From Sphingomonas swuensis (GTDB taxonomy: Bacteria; Pseudomonadota; Alphaproteobacteria; Sphingomonadales; Sphingomonadaceae): DNA of 64,000 bases. The position numbers were made by a program, and so were the translations under genes. The notes under the pieces are model-generated. The model made no database searches, was not told the origin of the DNA, and saw nothing but the letters and a program-made list of their open reading frames with translations. The DNA lies in NCBI RefSeq assembly GCF_039538045.1, contig NZ_BAABBQ010000001.1, positions 1,014,001-1,078,000 of the forward strand, written 5' to 3'. This document shows, piece by piece, positions 18,018-27,263 of this stretch (the stretch's first letter is position 1; every line of letters begins with the position of its first letter).

Positions 18018-19328
18018 TCACGCGGCCTCTTGCGAGTCGGTGACGACTTCACCCGCAAGGCTGTTGGGAAGCGCCGCGGTGAGGCGGACATCGACCATCT
18101 CGCCGATCCTTGCGTCGGAATCGACGAACACCGACTGGAGCCACGGCGACTTGCCGATCATCTGTCCGGGCTTGCGCCCGACCCGGTCGATCAGGATCCG
18201 AGTCTCGGCGCCGACCTTCGACAGGTTGAAGGCGCGGCTCTGCTCGGCGACGAGCGCCTGGAGCCGCTGCAGCCGCTCGTCCTTGACTGCCTCGGGCAGC
18301 TGGCCGTCCATCGTCGCCGCGGGCGTTCCGGGGCGCGCGCTATATTTGAAGGTGAAGGCGCTGGCGTAACCGACCGTCCGGACGATGCTCAGCGTCGCCT
18401 CGAAATCCTCGTCGCTCTCACCCGGGAAGCCGACGATGAAGTCGCCCGAAATGGCGATGTCGGGGCGCGCGGCGCGGACCCGGTCGAGCGTGCGCAGATA
18501 GTCGTCCGCACTGTGATGGCGATTCATCGCCTTCAAGATGCGGTCGCTCCCCGCCTGCACCGGAAGGTGGAGGTAGGGCATCAGCTCGGGTACGTCGCGG
18601 TGCGCGGCGATGAGGTCGTCGGCCATGTTGATCGGGTGCGAGGTGGTGTAGCGGATCCGCTCGAGACCCTGCAGCGTGGCAAGGCGGCGAATGAGGGTCG
18701 CGAGCGTCTCTGACCCGTCTTCCCAGGCGTTGACGTTCTGGCCAAGCAGGGTGAGCTCGCGGGTGCCGCCGGCGACCAGCTGCTCCGCCTCGATCAGCAG
18801 GTCGCCAAGCGGCCGGCTGACTTCGGCGCCACGGGTGTAGGGCACCACGCAGTAGGTGCAGAACTTGTCGCACCCTTCTTGGACCGAGAGGAAGGCCGAA
18901 ATCCCGGCGCGGCGGCGGGCGGGAAGCGCGGCGAACTTGTCGAGCGGGGGCAGGTCGGTGTCGACCGGGCGCGCGCCGGCCTCGACCTCGCGCAGCAGCT
19001 GGGGAAGGCGATGGTAGGCCTGGGGCCCGACGACGAGGTCGATTGCCTTGGAGCGGCGCTTCGCCTCGGCGCCCTCGGCCTGGGCGACGCAGCCGGCAAG
19101 CGCGATCACCGGGCGGCTGCCGTCATCGCGGCGCAGCCGGCCGACCTCGGAATAGGCCTTTTCCGCCGCCTTCTCGCGGATGTGGCAGGTGTTGAGCACG
19201 ACCACGTCCGCATCCGCACCGGGAGCGGCGGCGACCATGCCCTCGGCACCGAGCAGCTCGGCCATCCGCTCGCCGTCATAGACGTTCATCTGGCAGCCGA
19301 AGGACTTGATCTGGAAGGTTTTGGTCAT
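18018..19328 (-). CDS. miaB: tRNA-2-methylthio-N6-dimethylallyladenosine synthase
   Basis: 436 residues from [20 protein letters not shown]. The N-terminal UPF0004 domain has its three Fe-S cysteines (GCQMN, TCHIRE, AGCVAQ), the radical-SAM domain carries CDKFCTYC near 153-160, and a C-terminal TRAM domain follows. MiaB adds the methylthio group to i6A37 of tRNA. An open frame continues upstream through plsC, but the family N-terminus fixes the ATG at 19326-19328. Confidence 0.97.
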   Translation of the reverse strand: MTKTFQIKSFGCQMNVYDGERMAELLGAEGMVAAAPGADADVVVLNTCHIREKAAEKAYSEVGRLRRDDGSRPVIALAGCVAQAEGAEAKRRSKAIDLVVGPQAYHRLPQLLREVEAGARPVDTDLPPLDKFAALPARRRAGISAFLSVQEGCDKFCTYCVVPYTRGAEVSRPLGDLLIEAEQLVAGGTRELTLLGQNVNAWEDGSETLATLIRRLATLQGLERIRYTTSHPINMADDLIAAHRDVPELMPYLHLPVQAGSDRILKAMNRHHSADDYLRTLDRVRAARPDIAISGDFIVGFPGESDEDFEATLSIVRTVGYASAFTFKYSARPGTPAATMDGQLPEAVKDERLQRLQALVAEQSRAFNLSKVGAETRILIDRVGRKPGQMIGKSPWLQSVFVDSDARIGEMVDVRLTAALPNSLAGEVVTDSQEAA

Positions 19329-19338
19329 GGGCGGCCGC

Positions 19339-20148
19339 CTATACGCGCGGCGGCACCGCGCCGCCAGAAGCGATCGCGTCGGCCACCGCGGCCCGGCTGA
19401 GCCGGGCGAGCGCCTTGCGATCGAGACCCTGCGGGAGCGCTTCGAGAAAGTGGAGGGTGACCGCGACCGTGCCGCGCCGACCGAGCAAGCGGAGGAAGTT
19501 GGCCTCGCCCTTCTCGCCCGTCGGCCAGCCGAACTCGGGCGCGTGGCGACCATAGTCGATCGCGACCGGCTGCACGGTGAGGGGAAGCGGCGGCTGCTCG
19601 GCAAGGCTGAGCAGGCTCGAGCGGAAGGGCAGGAGGGTGCGCCCATCGCCGACGGTGCCTTCCGGAAACAGCGTCAGCGGCTTGTGGCTGCGGATCGCGG
19701 CTTCCATCGCGGCGACCTGCTCGCCGACGCTCGAGCGCGTGTCGCGATCGACGAAGACGGTGCCATTCTCCTCGCACAGCCAGCGCATGAAGGGGTGCCC
19801 GCGGAGGCTGTCCTTGGCGACGAAGGCGCAGTCGGTCGCCCCGGCGAGCACCGGGATGTCGAGCCAGCTGACATGATTGGCGACGATCAGCGTCCCGGCG
19901 CCCGGCCTCGGGCCATCGCTCCGGACCCGGGCTCCAGCGAGCCAGCCGATGCCGCGAAGCAGCCGACGCGGCCAGGGGGAGGGGCCGAACAGCCGGTGGA
20001 CGAGATGGATCGCGGCGCAGACCGCGACCAGCAGCGCAATCAGGATCAGCCGGACGAAGGCACGAAGGCGGGAACTCGGGACCGATGCGGCTTCGTCGAG
20101 CGACGTCACCGCGCCGGACGGCTCCTTGAGATCAGCGGTCGCGCTCAA
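19339..20148 (-). CDS. plsC: 1-acyl-sn-glycerol-3-phosphate acyltransferase (PlsC family)
   Basis: 269 residues. One N-terminal membrane span (about 30-52) precedes the acyltransferase domain with the HX4D motif NHVSWLD at 91-97 and FPEGT at 161-165. The enzyme makes phosphatidic acid, or acylates a related lysolipid, at the inner membrane. It overlaps fur by 17 bases and is followed 10 bases later by miaB. Confidence 0.9.
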   Translation of the reverse strand: MSATADLKEPSGAVTSLDEAASVPSSRLRAFVRLILIALLVAVCAAIHLVHRLFGPSPWPRRLLRGIGWLAGARVRSDGPRPGAGTLIVANHVSWLDIPVLAGATDCAFVAKDSLRGHPFMRWLCEENGTVFVDRDTRSSVGEQVAAMEAAIRSHKPLTLFPEGTVGDGRTLLPFRSSLLSLAEQPPLPLTVQPVAIDYGRHAPEFGWPTGEKGEANFLRLLGRRGTVAVTLHFLEALPQGLDRKALARLSRAAVADAIASGGAVPPRV

Positions 20149-20554
20149 GCGGGACGCCGTAGAGCTCCAGCCGGTGGTCCATCAGGCGGAAGCCGAGCCG
20201 CTCGGCGACCTTGCGCTTCAGTTCCTCGAGCTCGAGGTCATGGAATTCGAGGACCTTGCCGGTCTCGACGTCGATCAGATGGTCGTGGTGCTCATCGGTC
20301 ACCGCCTCGTAGCGCGAGCGGCCATTGCCGAACTCGTGGCGCTCGAGGATCCCGGCTTCCTCGAACAGGCGGACGGTCCGGTAGACGGTCGCGATCGAGA
20401 TGTTGGGATCGACCGCGGCGGCGCGCTCGTGCAGCGTCTCGACGTCGGGATGGTCCTCGGACTCGGAGATGATGCGGGCGATGGTGCGCCGCTGCTCGGT
20501 GATCCGCAGCCCTTTCTCGGCGCAGAGCGCTTCAATGTCGATCGAGCGGTGCAT
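20132..20554 (-). CDS. fur: Fur-family transcriptional regulator
   Basis: 140 residues. A winged-helix DNA-binding domain (PNISIATVYRTVRLFEEAGI, about 50-69) is followed by the metal site HHDH at 89-92 and the C-terminal H-containing dimerisation domain. The Zn-structural CxxC pair of E. coli Fur is absent, as in many alphaproteobacterial Fur/Mur proteins. It may sense iron or manganese. Upstream lie REP-like repeats and the mucR gene. Confidence 0.92.
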   Translation of the reverse strand: MHRSIDIEALCAEKGLRITEQRRTIARIISESEDHPDVETLHERAAAVDPNISIATVYRTVRLFEEAGILERHEFGNGRSRYEAVTDEHHDHLIDVETGKVLEFHDLELEELKRKVAERLGFRLMDHRLELYGVPLERDR

Positions 20555-20610
20555 GCAGTTCGATTAGGGGAGGATGCGCCGAAAGCAAAGCCGTCATGGG
20601 CGATTATCCG

Positions 20611-20696
20611 TCATGCCGGACCCGTTCCGGCATCCATCCCGCCTTTTGCACCCGAGCAAGTGCGGCCAGATGGACGCCGGAACGTGTCCGGCACGG
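20611..20696. repeat. Intergenic inverted pair of REP-like units
   Basis: Unit 1 (20611-20637) contains GCCGGACCCGTTCCGGC, and unit 2 (20670-20696), read on the opposite strand, contains GCCGGACACGTTCCGGC with the same flanks (ATCCAT or GTCCAT). The two face each other across about 32 bases between mucR and fur. This is a BIME-like arrangement. Its sequence family differs from the element inside ylxR. Confidence 0.7.
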
Positions 20697-20706
20697 CGGT
20701 CAGGCG

Positions 20707-21135
20707 CTACTTGGCGACCCGAGTGCCGCGCTTGCGCTTGGTGCCAAGGCCGATGCTCTTGGCGAGCGTGCGGCGCTGTTCGGCATAGTTGGGGGCGACC
20801 ATCGGATAGTCGGCGTTGAGGCCCCACTTGGTCCGATACTGGTCGGGGGTCATGTTGTAGTGGGTCATCAGATGCCGCTTGAGCATCTTCAGTTTCTTGC
20901 CGTCCTCGAGGCAGACCAGATAGTCGGGCTTGACCGACGAGCGGATCGGAACCTTGGGCTCGGGCTTGGCTTCGGGGGCGGCGGGAGCGCCGCCAAGTCC
21001 CGCCAATGCACCGTGCACGTTGGCGATGAGTTGCGGCAAGTCATTGACCGCGACGCTGTTGTTGCTGACATGTGCCGCGACGATGTCGGCGGTCAGGGTG
21101 ATCAGGGTTTCGGCCCCTTGGTCATTATCGTTCAT
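20707..21135 (-). CDS. mucR: MucR/Ros-family zinc-finger transcriptional regulator
   Basis: 142 residues. The zinc finger uses the MucR variant C-x2-D-x9-H-x3-H: Cys75, Asp78, His88 and His92 in CLEDGKKLKMLKRHLMTH. It is followed by the conserved YNMTPDQYRTKWGL and YPMVAPNYAEQRR. MucR proteins are H-NS-like regulators of surface polysaccharide, motility and cell-cycle genes in Alphaproteobacteria. It sits between rimI and fur with about 100-150 base gaps on each side, so it probably has its own promoter. Confidence 0.92.
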   Translation of the reverse strand: MNDNDQGAETLITLTADIVAAHVSNNSVAVNDLPQLIANVHGALAGLGGAPAAPEAKPEPKVPIRSSVKPDYLVCLEDGKKLKMLKRHLMTHYNMTPDQYRTKWGLNADYPMVAPNYAEQRRTLAKSIGLGTKRKRGTRVAK

Positions 21136-21237
21136 TTTAATCCCCGGTGATTACCCGAAAGCGTCAAACTCGCGCCGGTGGACGCGAGAACGCCTTTAAC
21201 GCCGAGAGCTAATCACGCGCAAGTGGCGCGGGAATCG

Positions 21238-21723
21238 TTACTGAGGTTCAACGGTATAGACCATGGTCAAGGCATCGAACAACTCGCCACCAGGTCCGCG
21301 ATAATATTTGCTGCGCCGCCCCGCGACCCCGAATTGGTGCTGGCGGTAGAGCGACACCGCGGGATTGCCGTCGCGCACCTCGAGATGAAGGTGGCTGGAC
21401 CCGGCGGCGCGGCTGTCGGCGACGAAGCGGTCCACCAGCGCTCCGGCAATCCCGCGGCCCCGCGCCTCGGGTACCACCCCGATCAGCAGCAGCTCTGCCT
21501 CGTCGGCGACCCGGCGACTGAGGCTGAAGCCGACTGGCTCATCCTCGCTCCTCGCGAGCAGCAGCGAGACTCCGCTCATCGGGAGGATCCCGGCGCATTG
21601 CGCCCGGGTCCAGGCCTCTCCGAAGCGCGGATCGAAGCTGCGCTCGATGACGCTCATCACTTCGTCGAGCTCGTCGCCTCCGGCCTGGACGATGGTGAGC
21701 GCAAGGGGAGCCGTGCCGCTCAT
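21238..21723 (-). CDS. rimI: RimI-like ribosomal-protein/tRNA-associated N-acetyltransferase
   Basis: 161 residues with a GNAT domain: LLLIGVVPEARGRGIAGALV is the acetyl-CoA-binding motif, followed by LHLEVRDGNPAVSLYRQHQF and FGVAGRRSKYY, which match RimI. RimI acetylates the N-terminus of ribosomal protein S18. The start overlaps the tsaB stop by four bases, the usual tsaB-rimI pair. Confidence 0.9.
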   Translation of the reverse strand: MSGTAPLALTIVQAGGDELDEVMSVIERSFDPRFGEAWTRAQCAGILPMSGVSLLLARSEDEPVGFSLSRRVADEAELLLIGVVPEARGRGIAGALVDRFVADSRAAGSSHLHLEVRDGNPAVSLYRQHQFGVAGRRSKYYRGPGGELFDALTMVYTVEPQ

Positions 21724-22340
21724 GCGGCGACCTTCGGAAGCGGCGCCTTGGCATCGGGAGCGCGGGCGTAGACCGGTCGCGGAGCGAGGCTCCGAAGGCT
21801 AGCAGGAAGGAAGAGGGCGTTGGCGGCAGCCGCGGGAACCTCGAGCGCCTCGCCGTGCCCGCGCTCGGCCACGAGCACGGCCGCGCCCGAGCCGACGATC
21901 ACGGGGGCGTCGATGACGGCAGCGGCGGAGGCCGGGCTCAGGCTCGCCAGCGGACCGGCCTCCTCAAGCGGGTTGCGCTCGAACTGCTGGACGAAGAGCT
22001 CGCCATGTCCGCCGGTAAGCGCGACCGCGACCGGGCCGTCGCTCGCCACGCCGGCGGCGATCAGCGCGAGGGTCGACATGCCGTGGAGCGGCACTCCCCA
22101 GCCGATCGCCATGCCGTGGGCGGCGGCGATGCCGACCCTCAGGCCGGTGAAGCTGCCCGGGCCGCAGCCGACCAGGATCGCACTCGGCCGGCGGCCGTCC
22201 AGCATCCGTTCGAGCAGGGGCATCAGTCGCTCGGCGTGACCGCGGGCCATGACCTCGTCGGCCCGGTCGATCAGCCGTCCGTCCTCGGCGAACAGCGCCG
22301 CGGTGCAGGCCGGAGTGGCGGTGTCGAGAGCGAGCAGCAT
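21720..22340 (-). CDS. tsaB: tRNA threonylcarbamoyladenosine biosynthesis protein TsaB
   Basis: 206 residues. It begins MLLALDTATPACTAALFAED, with the ASKHA-fold phosphate-1-like motif, and contains GCGPGSFTGLRVGIAAAHGM, the best-conserved TsaB segment. TsaB forms a complex with TsaD and TsaE to make t6A37 in tRNA. An upstream in-frame extension is open, but the conserved N-terminus fixes the start at 22338-22340. Confidence 0.95.
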   Translation of the reverse strand: MLLALDTATPACTAALFAEDGRLIDRADEVMARGHAERLMPLLERMLDGRRPSAILVGCGPGSFTGLRVGIAAAHGMAIGWGVPLHGMSTLALIAAGVASDGPVAVALTGGHGELFVQQFERNPLEEAGPLASLSPASAAAVIDAPVIVGSGAAVLVAERGHGEALEVPAAAANALFLPASLRSLAPRPVYARAPDAKAPLPKVAA

Positions 22341-22424
22341 GGCGGTTAACTGTGGGGAAGTTTGGTTAAGTGGGCAAGTGCAACCGATCTGGAGCGCTTG
22401 CCGAGGCCGTTGCCGGAACATGAA

Positions 22425-22456
22425 GAGGGGCCGCGACCGAACGATCGCGACCCCTC
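22425..22456. terminator. Intrinsic terminator downstream of the RTX nuclease gene
   Basis: GAGGGGCCGCGA (22425-22436) pairs with TCGCGACCCCTC (22445-22456) with one internal mismatch. The hairpin lies in the spacer between the nuclease stop and tsaB, on the nuclease transcript. There is no clear T-run, so it may act as a weak terminator or as RNA 3'-end protection. Confidence 0.6.
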
Positions 22457-22474
22457 CCTGGCGTGCGCTCGACC

Positions 22475-25400
22475 TCAGACGTGGAGCCAATAGTCTCCCG
22501 AGCCGTGCTGGCCGACGAATTCGTCGAAGGTCGCGACCTTGAAGCCCGTGGTGGACAAGGCACTGCTCTCGGTCGTGACACCGTCGAGCGAGGCGATGCC
22601 GAGCAGGGTGACCGAACCGCCGCCGGTCAGCACCAGCTTGAGGTCGGTGATGCCATCGCTATTGGCGTCGAGTTGCTGGGCGTTGCGGATGCCGGTGCCT
22701 TCGAAGACGAGCTTGTCGTTGACGAGGTCGAAGTCGCGGATGACGTCGTTGCCCGACTGGCCGGCGAAGACGAAGCTGTCGCGTCCCGCGCCGCCCTCGA
22801 GGCTGTCGTCGCCCTTTCCGCCGATCAGCAGGTCGTTGCCGGTCCCACCGTACAGCTGGTCGTTGCCGCTGCCGCCATCGAGGCGATCGTGGCCATCGAG
22901 CCCGAACAGCCGGTCGTTGCCGTTCTCGCCCGCCAACCGGTCCTCGCCGCCGGTGCCGGCGAGCTGGTCGTTGCCGTTGCCGCCCGCCAGCGCGATCCCG
23001 TCATCGATCCCGGTGACGGTGACGTTGACGGTCGCCTTGCTGCTCAGTCCGCCCTTGTCGGTCACCGTATAGCTGAAGCTGTCGGTTGCGGTCGTCCCCG
23101 GTGCGAGCGCGTCGAAGGCGTCGTTGTCGGCGACATAGCGCAATGTCTGGGTGGCGGGGTCGAAGACCAGGCTGCCGTAGGTGCCGGCGGTGCCGGCCGC
23201 CGAGATGGTCAGCGCATCGCCCGCGTCCGGATCGCTGTCGTTGCCGATCAGCTGCGACCAGAGGTTGCCACTGGTCGCATCCTCGTTGACGGCGATGCTG
23301 TCGGCGGCCGCGTTCGGGGCCTCGTTGACGTCGCCCACCGTGACGGTGACGTCGCCGGTCGAGGTAAGGCCAGCACCGTCGGTCACCCGCGCCTTGAGGA
23401 CGAAGCTCGGAACCGCCTCGAAGTTCAGCGGCTGGGTCGTCCGGACCACGCCCTCGGCGTCGACGGTGAAGCGTCCGTCGGCATCATCGATCAGGGTGAA
23501 GGTCAGCGTATCTCCCGGCGTGTCGGTCGCCGTAAGTTTCCCGACAATCGTGCCCGCCGGCAGGTTTTCGTCGACGCTGCCTCCCGCCAGAACGATGTCG
23601 TGCGGAGTGATCGCGAGACGCAGCAGCGCGACTTGCGGATCGTGGTCGGTCGGGCGCGAACCGGTGAACTCGGCGTTGATGTGGACTGCGTCGTAGCGGG
23701 CGTTCTGGAACAGCCCGCCGGTCACCAGCATGTTGTCGATCAGCTGCGAATTGCCGTCGAACATATAGGAGTAGCGCTCGGCCTCGGGCAACAGGGTCGA
23801 GAGGTTGGTGAACACCCCGCCCTTGGTCAGCTGAAGCTGCGCCTGCTCGAAGTAGAAGCCGTTCCAGTCGCCGAGCAGCATGAACTGCTTGGACGAATCC
23901 TGGGTCAGGATGTCGAATACATAGTCGCCGACCGCCGCGGCCTGGGCGGTGCGGCTGGCGTCGCCACCATCCTGCGGCGGCTGCGCGTCGCCCCACAGCG
24001 GATCGGAGCCAAGCCGCGAGGTGAAGTGGACGTTGATGGTGGTGAACTGCTGGCCGTTGAATTCCCAGGTCGCGGCCAGCGGCTTGCGCGAGCCGTTGAA
24101 CGCCGGGTCGGCGAGCAGGTTGAGGCTGCCACTGACCAGATCGACGCGGTCGTCCTGGTAGAGATAGCCGTTGCGGATGTTGCCGCCCGGCTCGCCGCCG
24201 GTCGAGCCGGCGGTGGTCGGCGCAATCTCGACATAGGTGTAGCGCGGACCGCCCGCGGCGATGATCGCGTCGATCAGCCCCTGGACGTTGCCGACGCCTG
24301 ACAGGTCGCTGCCGCCGCCCGCCCCGTCGGCGTCCTGCACTTCCTGGACCGCGATGATGTCGGGCGCCTTGAGGCTGTAGATGATGTCGGCGGCGAGGAT
24401 GTCGTACTTGCCGTCCGACGCGTCGAGGTTCTCGAGATTGTAGGTGGCGACCGAGACGAAGTTGGCGTCACCCTTGAGCGTGGTGTTGTTGTCGGTGAGC
24501 GCAACGTCGCGGGTGATGGTGACCGGCCCGGTCGCGACCAGCTCATAATGGTCGAAGCTGTAGTTGATGACGCCGGTGACGGTGTCGATGCGGTCGCCGA
24601 TGCTTAGCGTCGGTTGGGAGACGGCGAGGTCGAGCTGAAGCTTCTCGGGATTGTAGTCGCCGGCCGAGATGGTGATCCCGCCGCGTTCGTTGAAACCGGT
24701 CGAGCCCGCTCCTCCCGAGGCGACGATGTCGACCTCGCCGAAGCTGCTGATGTTCGACACGACCGCCGGCGCATCGACGGTGACCCGCATGCCCTCGAGC
24801 GATTCCCAGAAGTCGATCCCGTCGACCTCGGGGTTGAAGACGGTCAGGCCGTCGCTGTCGATGTACTCGGTCGGGGGCAGGATGCCGCCGGTCCCGATCA
24901 GCACCGCCTGCGGAAGCGCGTTGCCGGACGAGAGGATGGCGAAGGCCGAGCCGGTGATCTGGGTCACCGACAGGCCGGTCGCGCTGGGCTTATATTCGCC
25001 GACGACGCCGGTGACGCTGACCGAATCGCCAAGCGCGACCTGCGGCGCCGCGGGGGTCTTGATGAAGATGGCGTCCGAGGTGCGGGCGTTGCCGTCGCCA
25101 TTCGGGTCCTGGAGGTAGAAGCCGTTCGCCTCGACCGCGGTGACGATGCCGGTGGTGATTACCGGTTGGCCATTATAGCCCGAGACATGGCCCTCGCCCT
25201 GGATGGCCATGATCGTCCTCGGGACCGGATCATCGTTGAGGATCACGCCGAGGGCGCTGTTGTCGACCACCCTCGCATGACCGGTCGCCTCGCCGAGCCG
25301 GACGGTGAAGCCCTCATTGTCCTCGCCGACCGTGTCGCCGGCGACGGGGATGGAGATGGTCTTGGTGAACTCGCCTGCAGCGAAGGTGACGGTGCCGCTG

Positions 25401-27076
25401 GTCGCGGTGCCCGGGGCGAGGTCGCTCGCCTGCGCCGAGGTGCCGAAGTCGAGCGACCAGGCGACGCTGGCCTCGCTCGCAAAGCCGCCGGCGCGGGTGA
25501 CGGTGAAGGTCAGCGCGCTCGTCCCGCTGTTGCCCTCGACAACATAGGCGTCGCCGATCCGGATCTGGCCCTGGTCGGTGCCCGAGAGGAAGGACTGCCC
25601 GACGTTCGCCGCGCCCGGCGTGTCGTCGACGTTGAACGACCAGGTGAAGTCGCCGTAGCTCGACCCGGTGCCGGTCAGCTGGAGGCTGGTCCCGACCGGC
25701 GCGCCGTCCTGGAACACGCCGATGCTGGTCGAGGTGAGGCCCGCCGCCGGGCCATTCACCGCCGTCATCACGCCTTCGTAGCTGAGGAACTGGACGACAC
25801 GGCCCGAAGCGTCGACCAGCGCGATGCCGTCGGGCTGGGTCGATCCGCCGTCACCGCCGTTCTGGATGCCCGGGGTTGCGACGCTGATCGTTCCGAAGCC
25901 GTTCGCGCTGTCGGCAATGGTGCCCGACAGGTTGATGGTCGCATAGCTGCCGTTGCCGTTGCCGTTGTAGAGCACCAGCTTCCAGCCGCTGAGATCGGTC
26001 CCGGCAAGCCCCGCGACCTCGATGAACTCGCCGACGTCGGAACCAGCGGTGTCGTAGTTGATCTCGTTGATGAAGACGTTGGCGACCGGCGCCAGGTCGT
26101 CGTTGGTGATGGTCCCGATTGCGCTCGCCTTGCCGAGCGACGCGCCACCGGTCGGTCCGGTCAGAACCACCGAGAAGGTCTCGTTCTGCTCGGCCACCGT
26201 GTCGCCGACCACCGAGATCTTGACGAGCTTGCTGGTCTCGCCCGCGGCGAAGTTGACGGTACCGCTGAGCGCGCCCGACAGGTCGCCCGCCGAGGCGGTG
26301 CCGTTGAGGTTGACCGACCAGTTGGCCGAAACCGCGCCGTCGCTGCCGCCGCTGCGGCTGACGAGGAAGCTCAGCTCGGTGGTCCCGCTATTGCCTTCCG
26401 CGATGCTGGCATCAGCGATGGCGAGGAGCCCCGGCTGGACCGCGGCGGCGGCGCTGCTGGAGACACCGATGTCGTCGATCCCGATCCACTCGTCATTGCC
26501 CACCGCGTTGGTGGTCATGATCCGGACCTGCACCTCGGCCTGGTTGTTGGCCGCGCTCGGCAGGGTGATGGTGAAGGGAGTGACGGCGGTGGCGAGGCTC
26601 GGCCCGGTCGAGGCGTCGGCGACATAGCCGTTCGGAAGGTTGATCCACGGACCGCTGTCGCCGATCCGATACTGGACGGCGATCGGCTGCGCGGCATTGT
26701 CGACGGTACCGTCGACGTCGCGCGCGTTGAAGGTCAGGACGACGTTCTCGCGCCCGGTCGCATCGAGGTAGAGCGCCAGATAGGGCGCATCGGCGGTGCC
26801 CGAGCCCTGCAGCGCGACCGTCGGATTGGCGATCTGGAACTCGGCGATGCCGCCGCTCGAGTTGGCGGTGCTGGTCTGGTTGGCGATGACGTTGACGACC
26901 GTGCTGTCGGTGGTGATCGTCCGCGGGTCGGTCGCGGTGGAGGTGGTCAGGTCGTCGCCGCGATAGCCGACGATGCTCGGCACGCCGGCCCAGTTGTTGT
27001 CGGCCGCGATCTGTCCCGTGTCGCTCCAGTCCTGGAAGAAATTGCCACCCGACAGCTTGAAATAGGTCTTACCCAC
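22475..27076 (-). CDS. Secreted ExeM/NucH-type extracellular nuclease with Calx-beta, lamin-tail, cadherin-like and RTX regions
   Basis: About 1,533 residues with no N-terminal signal peptide. Approximate order: an N-terminal beta domain (KTYFKLSGG), a Calx-beta domain (about 215-330), a lamin-tail domain (VFINEINYDTAGSDVGEFIE), a second Calx-beta (about 490-600), an OB-fold segment, then an endonuclease/exonuclease/phosphatase domain (VATYNLENLDASD, IIAVQEVQDADG, LGDWNGFYFE, TDHDPQVALL). Cadherin-like repeats, RTX nonapeptides (GGSGNDQLYGGTGNDLLIGG) and a C-terminal secretion region follow. It should be exported by a type I system to degrade extracellular DNA. The start is taken at GTG 27074-27076, which has AGGGGAAG upstream; an ATG 21 bases earlier is possible. 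A Pho-box-like site lies upstream. Confidence 0.9.
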   Translation of the reverse strand: MGKTYFKLSGGNFFQDWSDTGQIAADNNWAGVPSIVGYRGDDLTTSTATDPRTITTDSTVVNVIANQTSTANSSGGIAEFQIANPTVALQGSGTADAPYLALYLDATGRENVVLTFNARDVDGTVDNAAQPIAVQYRIGDSGPWINLPNGYVADASTGPSLATAVTPFTITLPSAANNQAEVQVRIMTTNAVGNDEWIGIDDIGVSSSAAAAVQPGLLAIADASIAEGNSGTTELSFLVSRSGGSDGAVSANWSVNLNGTASAGDLSGALSGTVNFAAGETSKLVKISVVGDTVAEQNETFSVVLTGPTGGASLGKASAIGTITNDDLAPVANVFINEINYDTAGSDVGEFIEVAGLAGTDLSGWKLVLYNGNGNGSYATINLSGTIADSANGFGTISVATPGIQNGGDGGSTQPDGIALVDASGRVVQFLSYEGVMTAVNGPAAGLTSTSIGVFQDGAPVGTSLQLTGTGSSYGDFTWSFNVDDTPGAANVGQSFLSGTDQGQIRIGDAYVVEGNSGTSALTFTVTRAGGFASEASVAWSLDFGTSAQASDLAPGTATSGTVTFAAGEFTKTISIPVAGDTVGEDNEGFTVRLGEATGHARVVDNSALGVILNDDPVPRTIMAIQGEGHVSGYNGQPVITTGIVTAVEANGFYLQDPNGDGNARTSDAIFIKTPAAPQVALGDSVSVTGVVGEYKPSATGLSVTQITGSAFAILSSGNALPQAVLIGTGGILPPTEYIDSDGLTVFNPEVDGIDFWESLEGMRVTVDAPAVVSNISSFGEVDIVASGGAGSTGFNERGGITISAGDYNPEKLQLDLAVSQPTLSIGDRIDTVTGVINYSFDHYELVATGPVTITRDVALTDNNTTLKGDANFVSVATYNLENLDASDGKYDILAADIIYSLKAPDIIAVQEVQDADGAGGGSDLSGVGNVQGLIDAIIAAGGPRYTYVEIAPTTAGSTGGEPGGNIRNGYLYQDDRVDLVSGSLNLLADPAFNGSRKPLAATWEFNGQQFTTINVHFTSRLGSDPLWGDAQPPQDGGDASRTAQAAAVGDYVFDILTQDSSKQFMLLGDWNGFYFEQAQLQLTKGGVFTNLSTLLPEAERYSYMFDGNSQLIDNMLVTGGLFQNARYDAVHINAEFTGSRPTDHDPQVALLRLAITPHDIVLAGGSVDENLPAGTIVGKLTATDTPGDTLTFTLIDDADGRFTVDAEGVVRTTQPLNFEAVPSFVLKARVTDGAGLTSTGDVTVTVGDVNEAPNAAADSIAVNEDATSGNLWSQLIGNDSDPDAGDALTISAAGTAGTYGSLVFDPATQTLRYVADNDAFDALAPGTTATDSFSYTVTDKGGLSSKATVNVTVTGIDDGIALAGGNGNDQLAGTGGEDRLAGENGNDRLFGLDGHDRLDGGSGNDQLYGGTGNDLLIGGKGDDSLEGGAGRDSFVFAGQSGNDVIRDFDLVNDKLVFEGTGIRNAQQLDANSDGITDLKLVLTGGGSVTLLGIASLDGVTTESSALSTTGFKVATFDEFVGQHGSGDYWLHV

Positions 27077-27192
27077 TGAGTCGCTTCCCCTGCACATGCA
27101 ACAGCGACCTGCCGCCTCCGCCCAGAGGCGGCATGGATGCGATCGGCGCTGTCCCGGTAAGTGTTTGCTAACCGCGCAACTGGCCGGAATCC

Positions 27193-27210
27193 ATGACAGG
27201 ATTCTGACTG
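27193..27210 (-). promoter_or_regulatory. Pho-box-like site upstream of the secreted nuclease
   Basis: On the minus strand CAGTCAG-AATC-CTGTCAT (27210 to 27193). The second half-site is a perfect CTGTCAT and the first matches five of seven, with the correct 4-base spacer of the PhoB consensus CTGTCAT-N4-CTGTCAT. It lies about 115 bases before the nuclease start and in the right orientation. Extracellular nucleases of this family are typically induced by phosphate starvation, which supports the reading. Confidence 0.5.
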
Positions 27211-27263
27211 CGGCTCATTTTTCCGCAGGCTGTGCCCCATTGCGGCACAGAAGTCGCAGTCGC

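Noticed and set aside
24614..27079. An 821-codon plus-strand frame opposite the RTX nuclease
   Set aside because: Composition is Asp/Gly/Arg-rich mirror coding of a repeat protein with no domain; the minus strand has clear nuclease and RTX motifs.
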